A stretch of DNA of 64,000 nucleotides, taken from contig CM055311.2 in NCBI GenBank assembly GCA_029255685.2, positions 60,601,048 to 60,665,047 of the forward strand. Reading direction: 5' to 3'. Made by a program: the position numbers and the translations under genes. Below the pieces are notes generated by a model. The model was given only the letters and a program-made list of their open reading frames with translations, ran no database searches and was not told the DNA's origin. This document shows, piece by piece, positions 41,275-53,113 of this stretch. Each line of letters opens with the position of its first letter. Position 1 is the first letter of the stretch. The DNA is from Silene conica. Taxonomy: Eukaryota > Streptophyta > Magnoliopsida > Caryophyllales > Caryophyllaceae.

Positions 41275-42316
41275 TTTTTTAGCTTGTAATCTTATTTAAT
41301 GTTTTTCTTTGGCATGTATTAGATAATGGATTTATATTAAGCATTATGGAATAAAATTTGTTTTTCTCTTCTACAAAACGTTTATAAGCATATGTTGCAT
41401 GTTAAGGCACGTTAGAGATGTCACCAAGCTATATGATGCCTAGTCACACAGGTAATCGCCTTGACACTAGTGGAGTATCAAGATGAGACTGAGTCATATT
41501 GACACTTTGTGTATTGGAAGGAGGGATCTATACTTGTGTAGTATAAGTAGTCCAGTGACTCTTTACATAGTCGCCTTAGTAAGTCTAAGATGAGACTCTA
41601 AAAGAGTTGAGTATGGAACACATGTCTTTCATACTAAGCTTATGAAACCGAATCTAGAGTGGAGGATTGAGCATTGAGTATGTTAATCAGGCAACTCGGG
41701 TTAGATACTTGTGTCGTGTCTAGTTTTAGATTTGCACAACATAGAAGAGTGGCATGCCCACCGTAGTGGGAGCTATGTTGTGACGCATATATCATACTAT
41801 GTGTGTTTTGTCGACCGTAAGGAGTGACAGATGACTCCCTAATCTGTTACTGTGTGAACCCTATTTTTGGTACGAAGCCCTTCGACTTTGAGCTGTGAGA
41901 TGAAATTGAGATTTGATGTTGCTACTTTAGCGTGATTTCGGAGAATCATAAGGTTGTTGGTTCAACGGGTCATGTTAGGAAAGCAGTCAAGTTAAGATGG
42001 ATTTTCATTAGTGTCTTAGCAATGGTCAATTCAACTACACCATGTTAAGCCCGGCCGGCGGTTATATTGTGTATATAACTACATAACATGTTATAGCATA
42101 AAGGGACAGTGTATGCTGCGGTGTTGTTTGAATGATCTAGGGAATCGTTATTATGAACGTGTTATGTTAGTTTGATGGTGGCTTAATATAACACTACTCG
42201 TTACATATTGGTCGCACGCCCCATTTTCCTGTATGAGATGTGATTGATAGTTTTGTTATAAGCTTGGCTGTGTGACCAAGTGGGAGGATAGACTCGGTTG
42301 TGTGGCCGAGTGGGAG
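41275..42316 (+). other. Copia 3' non-coding region and polypurine tract
   Basis: About 1 kb without a frame, ending with a repeated CCAAGTGGGAGGATAG / CCGAGTGGGAG just before the LTR. The second copy (42307-42316) is the probable polypurine tract. Confidence 0.65.
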
Positions 42317-42674
42317 TATTGAAATTCAAAACGGCCAGAATATTCAAAGGAATATTTTGTGAATAATTACTGTAATTAAGGTGAAATAATATGTCATTAA
42401 ATCAGTTTTAATGACAATTATTCCTCCCTTATTCTCCCTGTAACAGCTCTTTTGAGCTCTTATAAATAGTGGGTGTATTGCGAGTATACCCACACAGCAA
42501 TATACAGTAACACACAATCACATCAAAAGTCACCATTGTTAGAGAGCTTTTGGAACTTGGGGTGTGAACTATTACCGAGACTCTAGTAGTCGTTAGAACC
42601 GGGTCTCGAGGACAGAAAGTCGGCACGTCGATCTTCCGTACCTATTCCGCTTACAAGGTACACATATTCTTACA
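42317..42674 (+). repeat. Copia 3' LTR
   Basis: 358 bp, ten bases shorter than the 5' LTR; ends CTTACA followed by TATTT. Confidence 0.92.
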
Positions 42675-42779
42675 TATTTAAAAGTAACTTGTGCATTATT
42701 TGCACGGGATTAAAACTAGTTTTAAGGAAAATCGTCATATTCTCGTGTTCTCTAAATTTATACTTCAACCAAAAATATA

Positions 42780-43688
42780 TTCCCTCCTACTTTTTAGAAG
42801 TGTCCCATTGTGAGTATGGTACAAAATTTAAGGAATATTAGTTGTTTAATATTTTTGGGTTGTGTAGCGGTAAGGAATATTAGTTGTTTAATATTTTGGG
42901 TTGGTTATGAGTAGGGATGGCAATGGGTAGGGTCCGGCAAGAACCGACCCGAACCGAAGTAAAAAGCCTTAGACCCATACCCGACCCAGACCCTAAAGGG
43001 TCTGAAATTAATGTACCCATACCCGACCCTAATGAGTCTGGGTCCGGGTAGGGTCTACCCTAGGGTCCAATTTTCTTAACGAGTCCTTCAATAAAATGTA
43101 CCAATGTTCGAATTAAATTACAAAGTTTTGATTAAAGTATTACAAAATCTTGGTTATTTGGATCATTACCCGTACCCGGTCCTAAATTATATCATTTACC
43201 GTACCCAAACTCATCATTTTCATCAATTTCCTCGTTATTCTTAATGGTTATTTGGATATGCGTATAGTATACTAATGATAACTAATAAGGGTCATCTGTT
43301 TGTGTGTATTATTTGCGTTATTGATGTTCCTATATGTGTTTTTTGTTTTTGTTTTTCTTTTTTTTAATAAATATAAGGGTCTAAGGGTCGGTTAGGTCCC
43401 AAGACCAAGACCCGGACCCGGACCGAAGTTTTTATATAAGACCCATACCCGAGTGGGTCTCAAAAATTCAGACCCATACCCGACCCGTTAGGGTCTGACC
43501 CTAAGGGTCTGGGTTGGGTATCCGACCCACTGTCATCCCTAGTTAGGAGTGAGTGAGGGTAATAAGTAGAAATAGGTAAGGGTAGAATGGTAAAAAAACA
43601 AACAAAAAACTAACTAAATATAGACAATGGGACACTTTGGTGAATAAATCAAAATAGACAATGGGATACTTATAAAAAGTAGGGGGAG
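42780..43688. mobile_element. Stowaway-like MITE 1 (contains a hAT-like MITE)
   Basis: Ends are inverted repeats of about 32 bp (TCCCTCCTACTTTTTAGAAG... and its complement at 43654-43688), flanked by TA, the Tc1/mariner-type target. A tandem duplication of about 40 bp (AAGGAATATTAGTTGTTTAA) lies at 42829-42903. A 630-bp hAT-like element is inserted inside; without it the MITE is about 270 bp. Confidence 0.85.
42912..43541. mobile_element. hAT-like MITE nested in Stowaway-like MITE 1
   Basis: Terminal inverted repeat TAGGGATGGCAATGGGT (right end TAGGGATGACAGTGGGT) with an 8-bp duplication GTTATGAG / GTTAGGAG (7 of 8), as for hAT elements. The interior is made of GACCC/GGGTC repeats (ACCCATACCCGACCC-type motifs at both sides), giving a strong self-complementary structure. 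No frame. Confidence 0.85.
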
Positions 43689-43982
43689 TATAATATTGAC
43701 ATTGAAGTCTCTTGATCAGGTCTATCACACAACGCTATTGATTAAAACAATATTAGAATTAATTTGTATGGATTTATTCAATTATATTGAAGTCTCTTGG
43801 TTTCTGGATTATATATAAAGTATTGATTGATTAATATTTACTTTTGTAGCAGTTGATAAAAATTGAAATATATGTGGTAGCAGTTATTAAAGCCCCTAAA
43901 AAGTTATGCAAAATTTTACCTATCTACGCAATGATAGATGTTCCGCAAAATTTAAAATTACTTTGATTGTTCCATTTTTATA

Positions 43983-44896
43983 CTCTCTCCGTTGTAGTCA
44001 ATAGTTTACACTTTCATATTTAAGGTGTATCACTTAATAATTACACTTTTATTTTCTAGTAAATAAACCAACTCATGTAGATGAAATGGTTACATTTTCT
44101 CATCATTTCAATTTTTTATTTTGTTATAAATAAGGCTATTCAACATATTACTATCTAATAAGTTTAAAATTTTACATTTTACTACCTAATATGATCAATT
44201 ATACAAATAACAACCTAATAAGTGTAAAAACTGACACGGTTACTACCAAAATGACGGAAATCAGTTTATTTCGTCCCGTTTAAATTTAAAACCTAACTTA
44301 ATACCTAAATTACCCTCCCTCTCCTTCCCCCATTAAAACACCTTTCTCCTTCAACAAAAACTCACTTCCCCCAATTCTCTATCAATGTCTGTCGCTCCAA
44401 ACCCAGTATCCCCACTAATCAGATTGCATTGTTTTACTGGACAATTTTCCCCAATTAATGGGCGAAAGCATCCAAAGATTCTATTTCCAATTCTGAGAAA
44501 CAACATCACACAATTCCGAAATCACTAACGTGAAGAATTGAGTATATAGCTGAATATTTACCGTGAGATTTTACGGGGGAGGGGGAGGGGGAGGGATGGG
44601 TAAAATTTTAATAGGGAATAGGTTTATTAAGGGAAGGGTAAGATGGTCATTTAACTTAACTCGAACATTTAAAACTAACACAAGTTCGGTTTCCGTCAAA
44701 AAAATAGCAAACTGATTAATGTTGTGTGATTTTAGGTAGTTAGTTGTAAAATTAATTATTAGGTAATAAGATGTAAAATTTTAAACTTATTAGGTAGTTA
44801 TTTGTCATATTTCCTATAAATAATTATAAACTCAATATATGTTACCTTAATAATCAAGTCTAAAGCAATTGCAAAATATTAACTGGGCGGAGGGAG
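43983..44896. mobile_element. Stowaway-like MITE 2 (contains a Mutator-like element)
   Basis: Left end CTCTCTCCGTTGTAGTC and right end ...GGGCGGAGGGAG, with TA at both outer sides. The body outside the inner insertion is about 230 bp. It ends 196 bp before the ATG of the L18p/L5e gene. Confidence 0.8.
44134..44814. mobile_element. Small Mutator-like element nested in Stowaway-like MITE 2
   Basis: Flanked by the perfect 9-bp duplication TATAAATAA (44125-44133 and 44815-44823). The ends form imperfect inverted repeats containing CTACCTAATAAGTTTAAAAT. The interior has a possible short frame at 44384 (MSVAPNP), not recognisable. Its design (TIR motif repeated, then a GACGGA-containing stretch, then UTR-like sequence) resembles the larger Mutator-like element at 57942-59469. 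Confidence 0.8.
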
Positions 44897-44929
44897 TAAT
44901 TGTTAATGATTGGATTACAAATAGTCCTG

Positions 44930-45092
44930 GGCTTTTAACTTGATGGGGTTATAGGTCCATACATTATAGGCCCCTAATATTATATCTCTTCCAGAAATCT
45001 CAATCCCCGTGGGCCGTGATCTCTTACGCCTCAAATCAAACACACCCAATTAAAGTAGGTCATTTCAAATAATCAACAATTCAAGAACAACC
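44930..45092 (+). promoter_or_regulatory. Putative promoter of the L18p/L5e gene
   Basis: Carries TGGGCT (44938) and TGGGCC (45010-45015) and a GGCCC motif (44969), matching the plant site II consensus TGGGCY known from promoters of ribosomal-protein and other growth-related genes. No clear TATA box. The stretch is squeezed between a MITE and the ATG. Confidence 0.5.
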
Positions 45093-45497
45093 ATGGCAGC
45101 TGCAAGAAGCAAGTCCTACAAATTGCGACTATTTATATCCCTAAAGTTCATAACAGCCAATATTCTTGATCAAAGCAATGGCAACTTAGTACAACAAGCC
45201 TCCACAATAGAGTACGAGCTCAAACGCGCCTTTGATGTTGGCCATACAACCTCCGCCAAGTCGGGTGCGATTATCGGTGAAGTCTTAGCAAGGCGGATTA
45301 AGCTTGAAGCGCTACACAATCACCCAGGATTGGAGCGTGGCCTACATGTTGATGTGAAGAAAGAGGTTGAGAAAAAAGGGGTTGATGATGTTCGTGCTAA
45401 TGATAAAATTGTTTGGGCTATTCTTAATGCTCTTAAAGGGAATGGGATTAAGATTATTGTTGATCGGGATTTTGATTATCATCACTCTACTTTGTAA
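45093..45497 (+). CDS. Ribosomal L18p/L5e (uL18-like) family protein
   Basis: A 134-codon intronless frame, the only convincing host gene here. The sequence shows the uL18 fold pattern: a first strand LRLFISLKFITANILD followed by QQASTIE (the family block 'AQVID... ASAST.E'), a helix with AKSGAIIGEVLARRI, and a C-terminal helix-strand IVWAILNALKGNGIKIIVD. uL18 proteins bind 5S rRNA in the large subunit; plants have several divergent members, some organellar, and this one begins MAAARSKSYK with no strong transit peptide. The ATG context AACCATGGC is a good plant start. Codon use and frame are clean. The nearest elements are a MITE 196 bp upstream and LINE-B 133 bp downstream. Whether it functions in the ribosome cannot be told from sequence. 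Confidence 0.82.
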   Translation: MAAARSKSYKLRLFISLKFITANILDQSNGNLVQQASTIEYELKRAFDVGHTTSAKSGAIIGEVLARRIKLEALHNHPGLERGLHVDVKKEVEKKGVDDVRANDKIVWAILNALKGNGIKIIVDRDFDYHHSTL

Positions 45498-45630
45498 TTA
45501 TTGTTCACCATGTTTGTTTAATTACTTTTTCTAATTTGTAACCTTTTATTTTGAATCAAATCTAATTTGTAAAAAAAACACTTTTTAGAGTGTGTATGTA
45601 TAAATGAATTATAACAAGAGTAAATTAATT

Positions 45631-46318
45631 CGTTTATAGTTTCATTTTTCTAAGAAAGAGAGCTTCTTTCTCTCCAAGCTGAGAGCCTTTACGTCTTTAA
45701 ACGTAAACAATTCGTAAAACCAATAATCCAATCAAATACTGAAAATCTTTTCTCAATTTTTCATCTAAAATCTATTGATTTCAATTGCAAAGAGGCGTTA
45801 GGTTAATTGGGTAGCTGTTTTTCAGTGAGATTTTGTAGGATTTCCATGGGAGGTGGTATTGGGTGTTTGCTTTCTACGAAGAGTTTCTGTTAGGTTTTCA
45901 CGATGGCTTAATTGTCTTGCTTTAATGAGGAGTTTTCCTTGTGTTGGGAAGCTGCTAATGTAAAAGTGATGATTGTCTTATAGGAAGTTGCATTGGCCAA
46001 TTGTGGTTTACGAAGGGGCGATGTCAGAAGGTTTGTACTGATTGAGGATGGTAAAGATTGCCTCTGCAGATTCTTTAAGTATCATTTAGTTACTTACTTC
46101 ACGTAATCAATTTCATCATTAAGGGATTAACGTTTTATTGGTAGAATTAAGTGCTTTGTCTGAAGATTTTAATAACGGGGGTGCTTTTTAGGGTTTGTGA
46201 TTGGAAGTTGCATTGGCTTTTAGGGTTCTGAGGTGCTTCTCTATTTAAGGCAACTTGTGGTGTTTGAAGTTCAGTCATTTTCAGTTCTTTCTTTATTTTC
46301 TTTCTTTTCTCTTCCATC
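45631..46318 (+). other. LINE-B 5' untranslated region
   Basis: T/G-rich leader of about 690 bp before the ORF1 ATG (46319); a CTTTCTCTCC-type start resembles that of LINE-A. No separate gene seen. Confidence 0.6.
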
Positions 46319-48918
46319 ATGGATTTCGAACATCAATTTGGGCGTTATGCGGGGTCTAGGGATGGTAATCATGTTGGGGATGGGGTTAGATTACAACAAC
46401 CGCAACAACAAGATGAAAATAATTCCATACCGGTCAATGTTGATCAGACTGAGCAAGCCCCTCTCCCAAATGAAGGATTTAATCCACGAAATCCTATGCA
46501 TGCAAATGCATGGCGATTTCCACGAACAGGGGGGTTCTGAATATTGATCCTCGAACTCTGGGTAAGTCAAGAGAGTTTTGGGGGCAATGTTTAATTGGTT
46601 TCTTGGTTGATTACCGGGTTTTTGAGGCAGCAAAAGTGAGTGGCATTATTAGGAGGAGATGGGACACTAAGGGGAGGATCACAGTGTTTACTATGGGGGA
46701 GCTGTATGTCCTACATTGTGAGGACTCTGAAGATATAGAGGAGTTATTGAAGAGAAGTACAACAACGTTGGATGGTGCCATTATGGTGTTTTCTAAGTGG
46801 TACCCAGATACTGTGCCCCGTACAGTGCGTTTTCCATATGCAGAAATGTGGGTTCGTGTCTATGGATTACCCTTTGAGTATTTGTCAGTGCATGTGGGGC
46901 ATGTGGTTGGGAACTTGTTAAGTGAGCAGTTTCAGGTGGAGGAATTTGATTTCCTTCCAAAAAGTGACTATCTTAGGATTAAGGCTTGTGTTAAGCTTAA
47001 TGAACCAGTGGTTCCAAGCGTTTTCCTCTACTTGAATGATGGTAATTTATTGTGGGTACAGTTTAGGTATGAGGAGGTTTTCAAGTATTGTGTGAGATGT
47101 GGGAAGATTGGTCATCGTTCTACTCAGTGTAAGGATAGTATTCTCTCTGTCGTGGCTAATATCAAGACAATGTTGGAGAAAACCTCGGAAAAAGGTTTTG
47201 TTATTTTTCAAACAGCAACTAGTCATACGATGTTTAATCTTGATTTGCGGGCAACCCCTTCAACAACAAAGTTTACCTCTTCAAAGGTAAAATTAGGTAC
47301 GGATAGAAGGAGGAGGAACCGTAGGTTGGAGGAGAATGAGGAAGAAAGATTAGTTGACTTTGATATTGGGAACACACCTGCGGGTAGAGTATATCCTGGA
47401 ATGAGGTTTGCAGTTATTGCTCAACCATTTGCAGGACCTGTGATTTTTAGACTGGGGTGGGGGAAGTGTCTACTGGCAGAAATGGAGAGGGTGCAAGTGG
47501 GAGTAGGATGGGGGGCCGTAGGATTTAAACCAGGGGGCTGTGCATGAATCACAAGGTACTAGATATGGCTTTGGGGGTTGGTTCGGTGAGGAACATAACA
47601 GTGATGAGTTTTTGTCAGCAAATGAAGAATTTGGTAATAATGGTACTGCTAATGGGGTTCAGTCTATGGAGGTGGATCAGGGTTTGGGTATGGATCCCTA
47701 TGTGGCTTTCATGAGGGAGTATGGTGGCTTGGAGGTGTATGATCGTGACTTACAGATACAAGGGAATATAGCTGGTCGTGTGGCAAATGGGGGGGATTTA
47801 TACGACTATTTCAAATGAAAATAGGGGTTACAATCAGGTTTTTGCTCCACCTGAAGAGGGTCTGCCAGTGTTCTACTATTATCCGGGTGGGGAGCAGCAA
47901 CGTTTGGAGAAGGAGGAATTTCTGAGAGCAGGAGATGTTGAGGGCAATGGTTCTTGTCAGTCTGGAAATGAAGCTACTGATAATATTATTATCATTAGCG
48001 ATGATTCTTCTTTTGGAAGAGTGAGCACTTCTTCTCCTATTCATTATGGTACGGGGACAGAATCAGTTACTAGGAGTGCCTCTGAGGTGGAATGTGGACC
48101 TGAGTGTGAGTGTTGGGCCTCTAGAAATGTGGTGGAGGTGGACCCATGGGAGGAAGTTGCTGATATGGAGGTTTTATAGTGTGGGGTTGGAACAAAATGA
48201 TGCAGAGGAGAAGGCTGGTCAGGATGTGCTGATGGGGATGGATGTCTTAGAACAGAGAAATGAGGAATTAGTTCAGGCTGGGAAGGATGTTTTGAAGGAG
48301 ACACCTTTGTGTCTGATGAATAAGGAGGATGAGCTGGAGTCTTCGGCTTTGAAGTTTCATACTATGGCAAAGGAACTTGGAGAGGGCTCTGGGTCAGGAA
48401 GTGCGAAGGGAAAAGGGAAGATAATGGATACACAGAGGATGCAGGTTCTGGGAATTGATAAGGAAGGCAACATTGTGATGGTTAGCTCAGTCAAGGATGA
48501 TGAGGAGGCAAAGGAGTGGGGCTGTGGGCTTTTTGTGAGTGCTTCAGAGGGTCTTGGGGGTCTGGAACATTTGTTTTATAAGTCCAAGACTAATCTGATG
48601 ATCAAGAACATGGAATTTTCTTCTAAACGTAAGTGTGCAAGTGAGGCTGAGGAGTATATGGTGCCGGAGGGAGTTATGGACTCTTGTGACCGTGCTAAGA
48701 GATATTTGGCTGTGATGGGGAAGAGGAGATGCTTGAATGGAAGGGATGAGCCTGCTGGTGCAAATATAGGTTCTAGAGAGCTCGTGGGCTCGGGTAATTA
48801 TGGTTTTCATGTTCAAGTTCCAGAGGTTGATATGGATATTTCATCAAGTTCAGATTCGGTTGGCAATGCCAAGGGAGTTGCGGAGGTTGGCCCATCTCAA
48901 CCTCCTAGCTTGGGATGA
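46319..48918 (+). pseudogene. LINE-B ORF1: nucleic-acid-binding protein (frameshifted)
   Basis: Starts MDFEHQFGRYAG and reaches WRFPRTGGF before a frameshift near 46535. The next frame (46510-47547) carries the DUF4283-type region (MWVRVYGLPFEYLS) and the zinc knuckle CVRCGKIGHRSTQC (about 47090-47131). Further shifts near 47480, 47800 and 48100 separate a long acidic tail that ends at TGA 48916-48918. The tail is rich in Glu, Gly and Ser, as in LINE-A. Confidence 0.88.
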
Positions 48919-51900
48919 TTGGTATGATGTGGAATTGTAGGGGTTTGAATAATACGCTCGCCCCTATAGTTCCAAAAATAAGAGCGTTAGTTAGCTTTAA
49001 GTCTTATGATTATCTATGTCTTATGGAAACGAAATGTGATATAAATAAGGTTAATAGTTCGTTTAGGTCTTTTGGGTTTAGTCAGTCGTCGGGTTTTGAT
49101 GCATGTGGGGCATTTGGTGGCCTTTGGGTGGGATGGAAACCCGAGGCTTGTATGAGTTTGATCATGGCTTGTACTAATTTTGTTATTTTGCGGTGTGATA
49201 AATATAATGATCGGGTCTTTTATTTGGTTTTGTTTTATGGATCACCAAAAAGAAGTTCTAGAATGGAGGTGTTCGTGATGTTGGGTGAGTGGTTGGATTC
49301 TCTCGACTCACCTTTTATTATTGTTGGAGACTTTAATCAGGTTGAGTTTGAATCTGATAAGTTAAGTCATAGACGTAAACCGATTGATGGTGCTTTGGAG
49401 TTTAATCTATGGAAAATTGAGCATGAACTGGTGGATATTGACTTCAAAGGTCCACGCTTCACTTGGTGTAATAATAGGAAAGGCCAAAACGGGTTTATGA
49501 ACGTTTGGACAAAGCCTTAGGTTCACATGATTGGTTAAGATTGTTTTCGAATACAGAAGTACGACATTATCCAATTCAATTGTCGGATCATGCTCCAATT
49601 GAGGTTGATTTTAATATGTTGAGAAACTCGGTTAAAAAACCTTATCGGGTTGATGCATGGGCTTTGGAGCATCATGAATGTTTGGATCTTGTTCGGGAGA
49701 GCTGGAGAACACATGTGAATGGCACGGTGACTCATAAAGTCCAAAGAAAGTTATCTCAAGCAAGGGGAATCATTAAGAAATGGTCTCTAGATAAAAAGGA
49801 GGAATGGAATAGGCCGTGGGAGGATTTTGATGTGAGATTGGAAGGGGCTTTAGAAGAGACATTTATGTCTGGAAATACGGAGGAGTTTGAGAGGATACAT
49901 GAAGAGTTGGTGAGTTTTTCAGAGGCCGCTGCGAGGTACTGGAGACAGCGTGCAAAGATGAGATGGATTGTGGATGGGGATACTTGTACTAAGTTTTTCT
50001 TCAATTGGGTTAAGGGGAGGGCAAGCAAGAATTTCATTTATGGCATCAAGGATGCGAATGGCGTTTGGATGACTTTCAAAGGATTAGAGAGATTTTTCGC
50101 GAATCCTTTTATAATTTGTATAATCCAGACAGGTTGGGGGATGTGGAGGAGAGGGCGGACATTGTTAGTCTGGTGGTGGGTGATGTTGACCGTATGGTGA
50201 AGGAGGCTGATAAAGAGAGGTTGTCTTCTCCATTTACAGCGCAAGAGGTTCGAAAAGCTGTTTTTCAGATGGGGGCTTTAAAGGCACCAGGGCCTGATGG
50301 CATTCCTGGTATTTTCTATCATAAGTGTTGGTTTTTCATTAAGGAGGATATAACAAGGGCTGTGCTGGCCACGCTTAATACGGGGAAGGTTCTGAAAAAG
50401 AGATGAATCGTACTTTTATTACCCTGATTCCGAAATGTGAGCATCCGGAGAGAGTAAGTGATTATCGTCCCATAAGCCTATCAAATGTGATAATGGGGAT
50501 TGTGTCTAAATGTATTGCGAATAGGCTGCTATGTAACACCCCGATACGAGGGGTGTCACATGCTAGGTATTATGAAGTACTTGGTTGGGGATTCACAGAA
50601 TGCTTTTATTGCTGGTCGACAAACAAGTGATAATATTTTGCTGGCTAATGAGGCAATTGACAAGATTAATACACAACGGTATGGTAAGCATGGTTTGTTG
50701 GCCTTTAAAGCTGATATGAGTAAAGCATATGATCGGGTGCGGTGGGATTTTTTGGAGGCTGTTTTAATTAGGTTTGGTTTTCCGTCTGCTGTGACGAATT
50801 TGATCATGGGTATTGTCTCTACTGTGTCGTATGAGTTGTTGTTTAATGGAGGGCCATGTGAGTTGTTTGTTCCTAAGTGCGGGCTTAGGCAAGGAGATCC
50901 GCTTTCTCCTTATTTGTTTATTCTGTGTATGGAAGTGCTATCGGCGAACGTCAGGAAACGAGAAAGGCTTAAGCTAATTCAGACTATTAGACTGTGCCGT
51001 AATGCTCCCGATTTGTCTCATTTGTTTTTTGCGGATGATTCTACCTTTTTCCTGAAGATTAAAGGCAACTGTTGTGGGGAAATTAAGGGAGTGTTTGATC
51101 TATACTGCAAGGCATCCGGACAAGTGGTGAATAATGATAAGTCTGGAATTCTTTTTAGCCCTTCGATGTCCTTGGGGGGAGCAAGATATTGCTTGCGGAC
51201 TTTGAATATCAGACAAAACCAGGGAATTGGGAAATACTTGGGGATCTCGACGGAATTTCAGGGGTCAAGGCAAGAGATTTATAATAGTCTGGTGGATTGT
51301 GTTATTAGACGTATCTCTTCTTGGAATGGGATCTTCTTATCTGCGGCAGGAAGACTCACGTTGATTTTGTCTGTTCTATCAAATCTTTCAATTTTCTTTC
51401 TATCAGCTTTTAAAGTTCCGGTAAGTGTGGCAATAAAGATTAATGCTTTTTTGTCTCATTTTTGGTGGGTTGGGCATAAATCACAAAGAGGTATTCATTT
51501 CTGTAGTCGGAATTTCCTGGCTCTTCCTAAGTCAAGAGGTGGTTTGGGGTTGAGGAATGTGGAGTGTATGAATAAGGCACTTCTGGCAAAGAATGCATGG
51601 AGAATTCTAAAGGAACCTGATTCCTTTTTCAGTAAGGTTTACAGGAATCTTATCTTTCGAAATCCGGAATCTAAGGTGGCATTGGAGATTAATGAAGTAA
51701 GAAGAAGGTCTTGGGGCTCACGTAGTATTATTCATGGGTTGGACCTTATTAAGGAAAATATGGGCTGGAAACCAGGAATTGGATCGGATTTAAATGTTTG
51801 GTCAACAAAATGGGTTGATGGGGAAGTTCCTGAACCGCGGCCGGATCTTTTGACTTTGGATCATGTGGACTTATGCCATCTTACGATTGATAATCTTATT

Positions 51901-53113
51901 CAGGATAATGGAACTTGGGATGAGGTGAGGGTGAGAGAAATTTTCATGGAAGAAACGACTGTGAAAGTTCTGGCTATGCCAATTAGTTCTTCTTAATCGG
52001 GGGATGTGTTGTACTGGTTGGAGTCTTCAAGTGGTGAATATTCAGTCAAAAGTGGTTATGATAGGGTTTTTCAGGATTATTTTGAACGGAAAAAATCTAG
52101 TCGGGATACAACACGACTTGGCAATGTTCCGGTTAGTTTTTTAAAATGCATTTGTGGAAGTTACCGGGACCATAAAGCTGGAAGATTCTGGTTTGGAAAA
52201 TTATGGTTGGGGCCTTACCTGTTGGGGAAGAGTTGTTTAAGAGGGAAATGGCTTGTCTTTACGCTTGTTGTCTCTGTGAAGAGGGGGGTGAGGTGATTGA
52301 GACCTTAGATCACCTCTTTCGGGATTGCCCTGTGGTTAGACGTCTATGGAAAGGCTCAATTTTGGGAGTTAATTGTGTGGGGGCTGAAGGTTTGGATGTT
52401 CGCATTTGGATTATTAATTGGATTACGTACATGTGGAAGAGAAATGATGGGTTTAGGCGTTAGTTATGTTCTTGGCTATTATTTGGCAAATTTGGATTAC
52501 TAGGAATAATTAAATTTTTCGCAGTGAGCCTTTTTCTCCGAATGGCTTTTATAATCATGTCCGAGCTTCGGTGGGACTAACTCAAAAGGCTTTAGCTTGG
52601 AGAAAGGACAAGATTGATAAGCAGGGACATAATAGAGATGCTATGGAACGATATGGACCTGGCTTGGATATTCATGATATTCGAGGTTCTATTCCTTTCT
52701 TTCTGGTAGGTAAAGGGCATCATGAGGGTTCTTTTCTAGTTAAGGTGGATGCGGCTTGGAGATCTAGAGATGTAGCTTCTATGGGATGGGTTTTGTACGA
52801 TTGTCAGGGAGTGGTCAGGACGGAAGAGTGGTACTCAATTTCGGCAGAGACTGCAATGCAAGCGGAGGCGAGAGGTTTTCTGGAGGTCATGAAGTGGGCG
52901 GTAAGTGGTGGGATGTTACATCTTTGTGTTTTGTCGGATTGTTTGCAGGTCATTCTACAGGTTGCGGGACTTTCTGGATTCCATCATCAAACTCGGGGAG
53001 TTATTGTGGATCTATGGTCGCTGGTCAAGCATTTTCACTGCCTAAGTATTAGTTTTATTCCGCGTAGTCTTAATAAAAGAGCCCACAATGCGGCTCAATT
53101 AGCTTTGTTGTAA
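48915..53113 (+). pseudogene. LINE-B ORF2: endonuclease, reverse transcriptase, RNase H (frameshifted)
   Basis: ATG 48915 overlaps the ORF1 stop (ATGA). Endonuclease: MWNCRGLNN, LMETKCD, VGDFNQVEF and, after a shift near 49510, SDHAPIEV. RT: ALKAPGPDGIPGIFYHK, LIPKCEHPERVSDYRPISL, AGRQTSDNILLANE, DMSKAYDRVRWDF, CGLRQGDPLSPYLFILC and the catalytic FADDS (about 51030). Then the HFWW and GGLGLRN blocks, a C-rich zinc-binding segment (CCLCEEGGEV, LDHLFRDC) and an RNase H-like domain with VKVDAAWRS, ending at 53113. At least six frame breaks. Confidence 0.9.
50527..50595 (+). other. Extra hairpin-containing segment inside LINE-B RT
   Basis: Between the blocks CIANRL and QNAF, LINE-B has about 34 nt more than LINE-A and includes ACACCCC(N7)GGGGTGT (50536-50556). 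The length breaks the frame. It could be a small insertion, filler DNA or a transposon footprint. Confidence 0.45.

Larger units (their letters stand above)
36076..42674 (+). mobile_element. Decayed Ty1-copia retrotransposon
   Basis: LTRs of 368 and 358 bp (TATTGAAATTC ... ATTCTTACA), a tRNA-Met primer-binding site, the domain order Gag, protease, integrase, RT, RNase H (diagnostic of Ty1-copia) and a purine-rich GTGGGAG before the 3' LTR. The flanks GATTT and TATTT are an imperfect 5-bp duplication. Coding disruptions: an in-frame stop in gag, a frameshift after the protease, a deletion of the integrase C-terminus, and a frameshift in RNase H. The LTRs differ by a 10-bp indel and about seven substitutions (about 2%), older than both Athila-like insertions. 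Confidence 0.92.
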
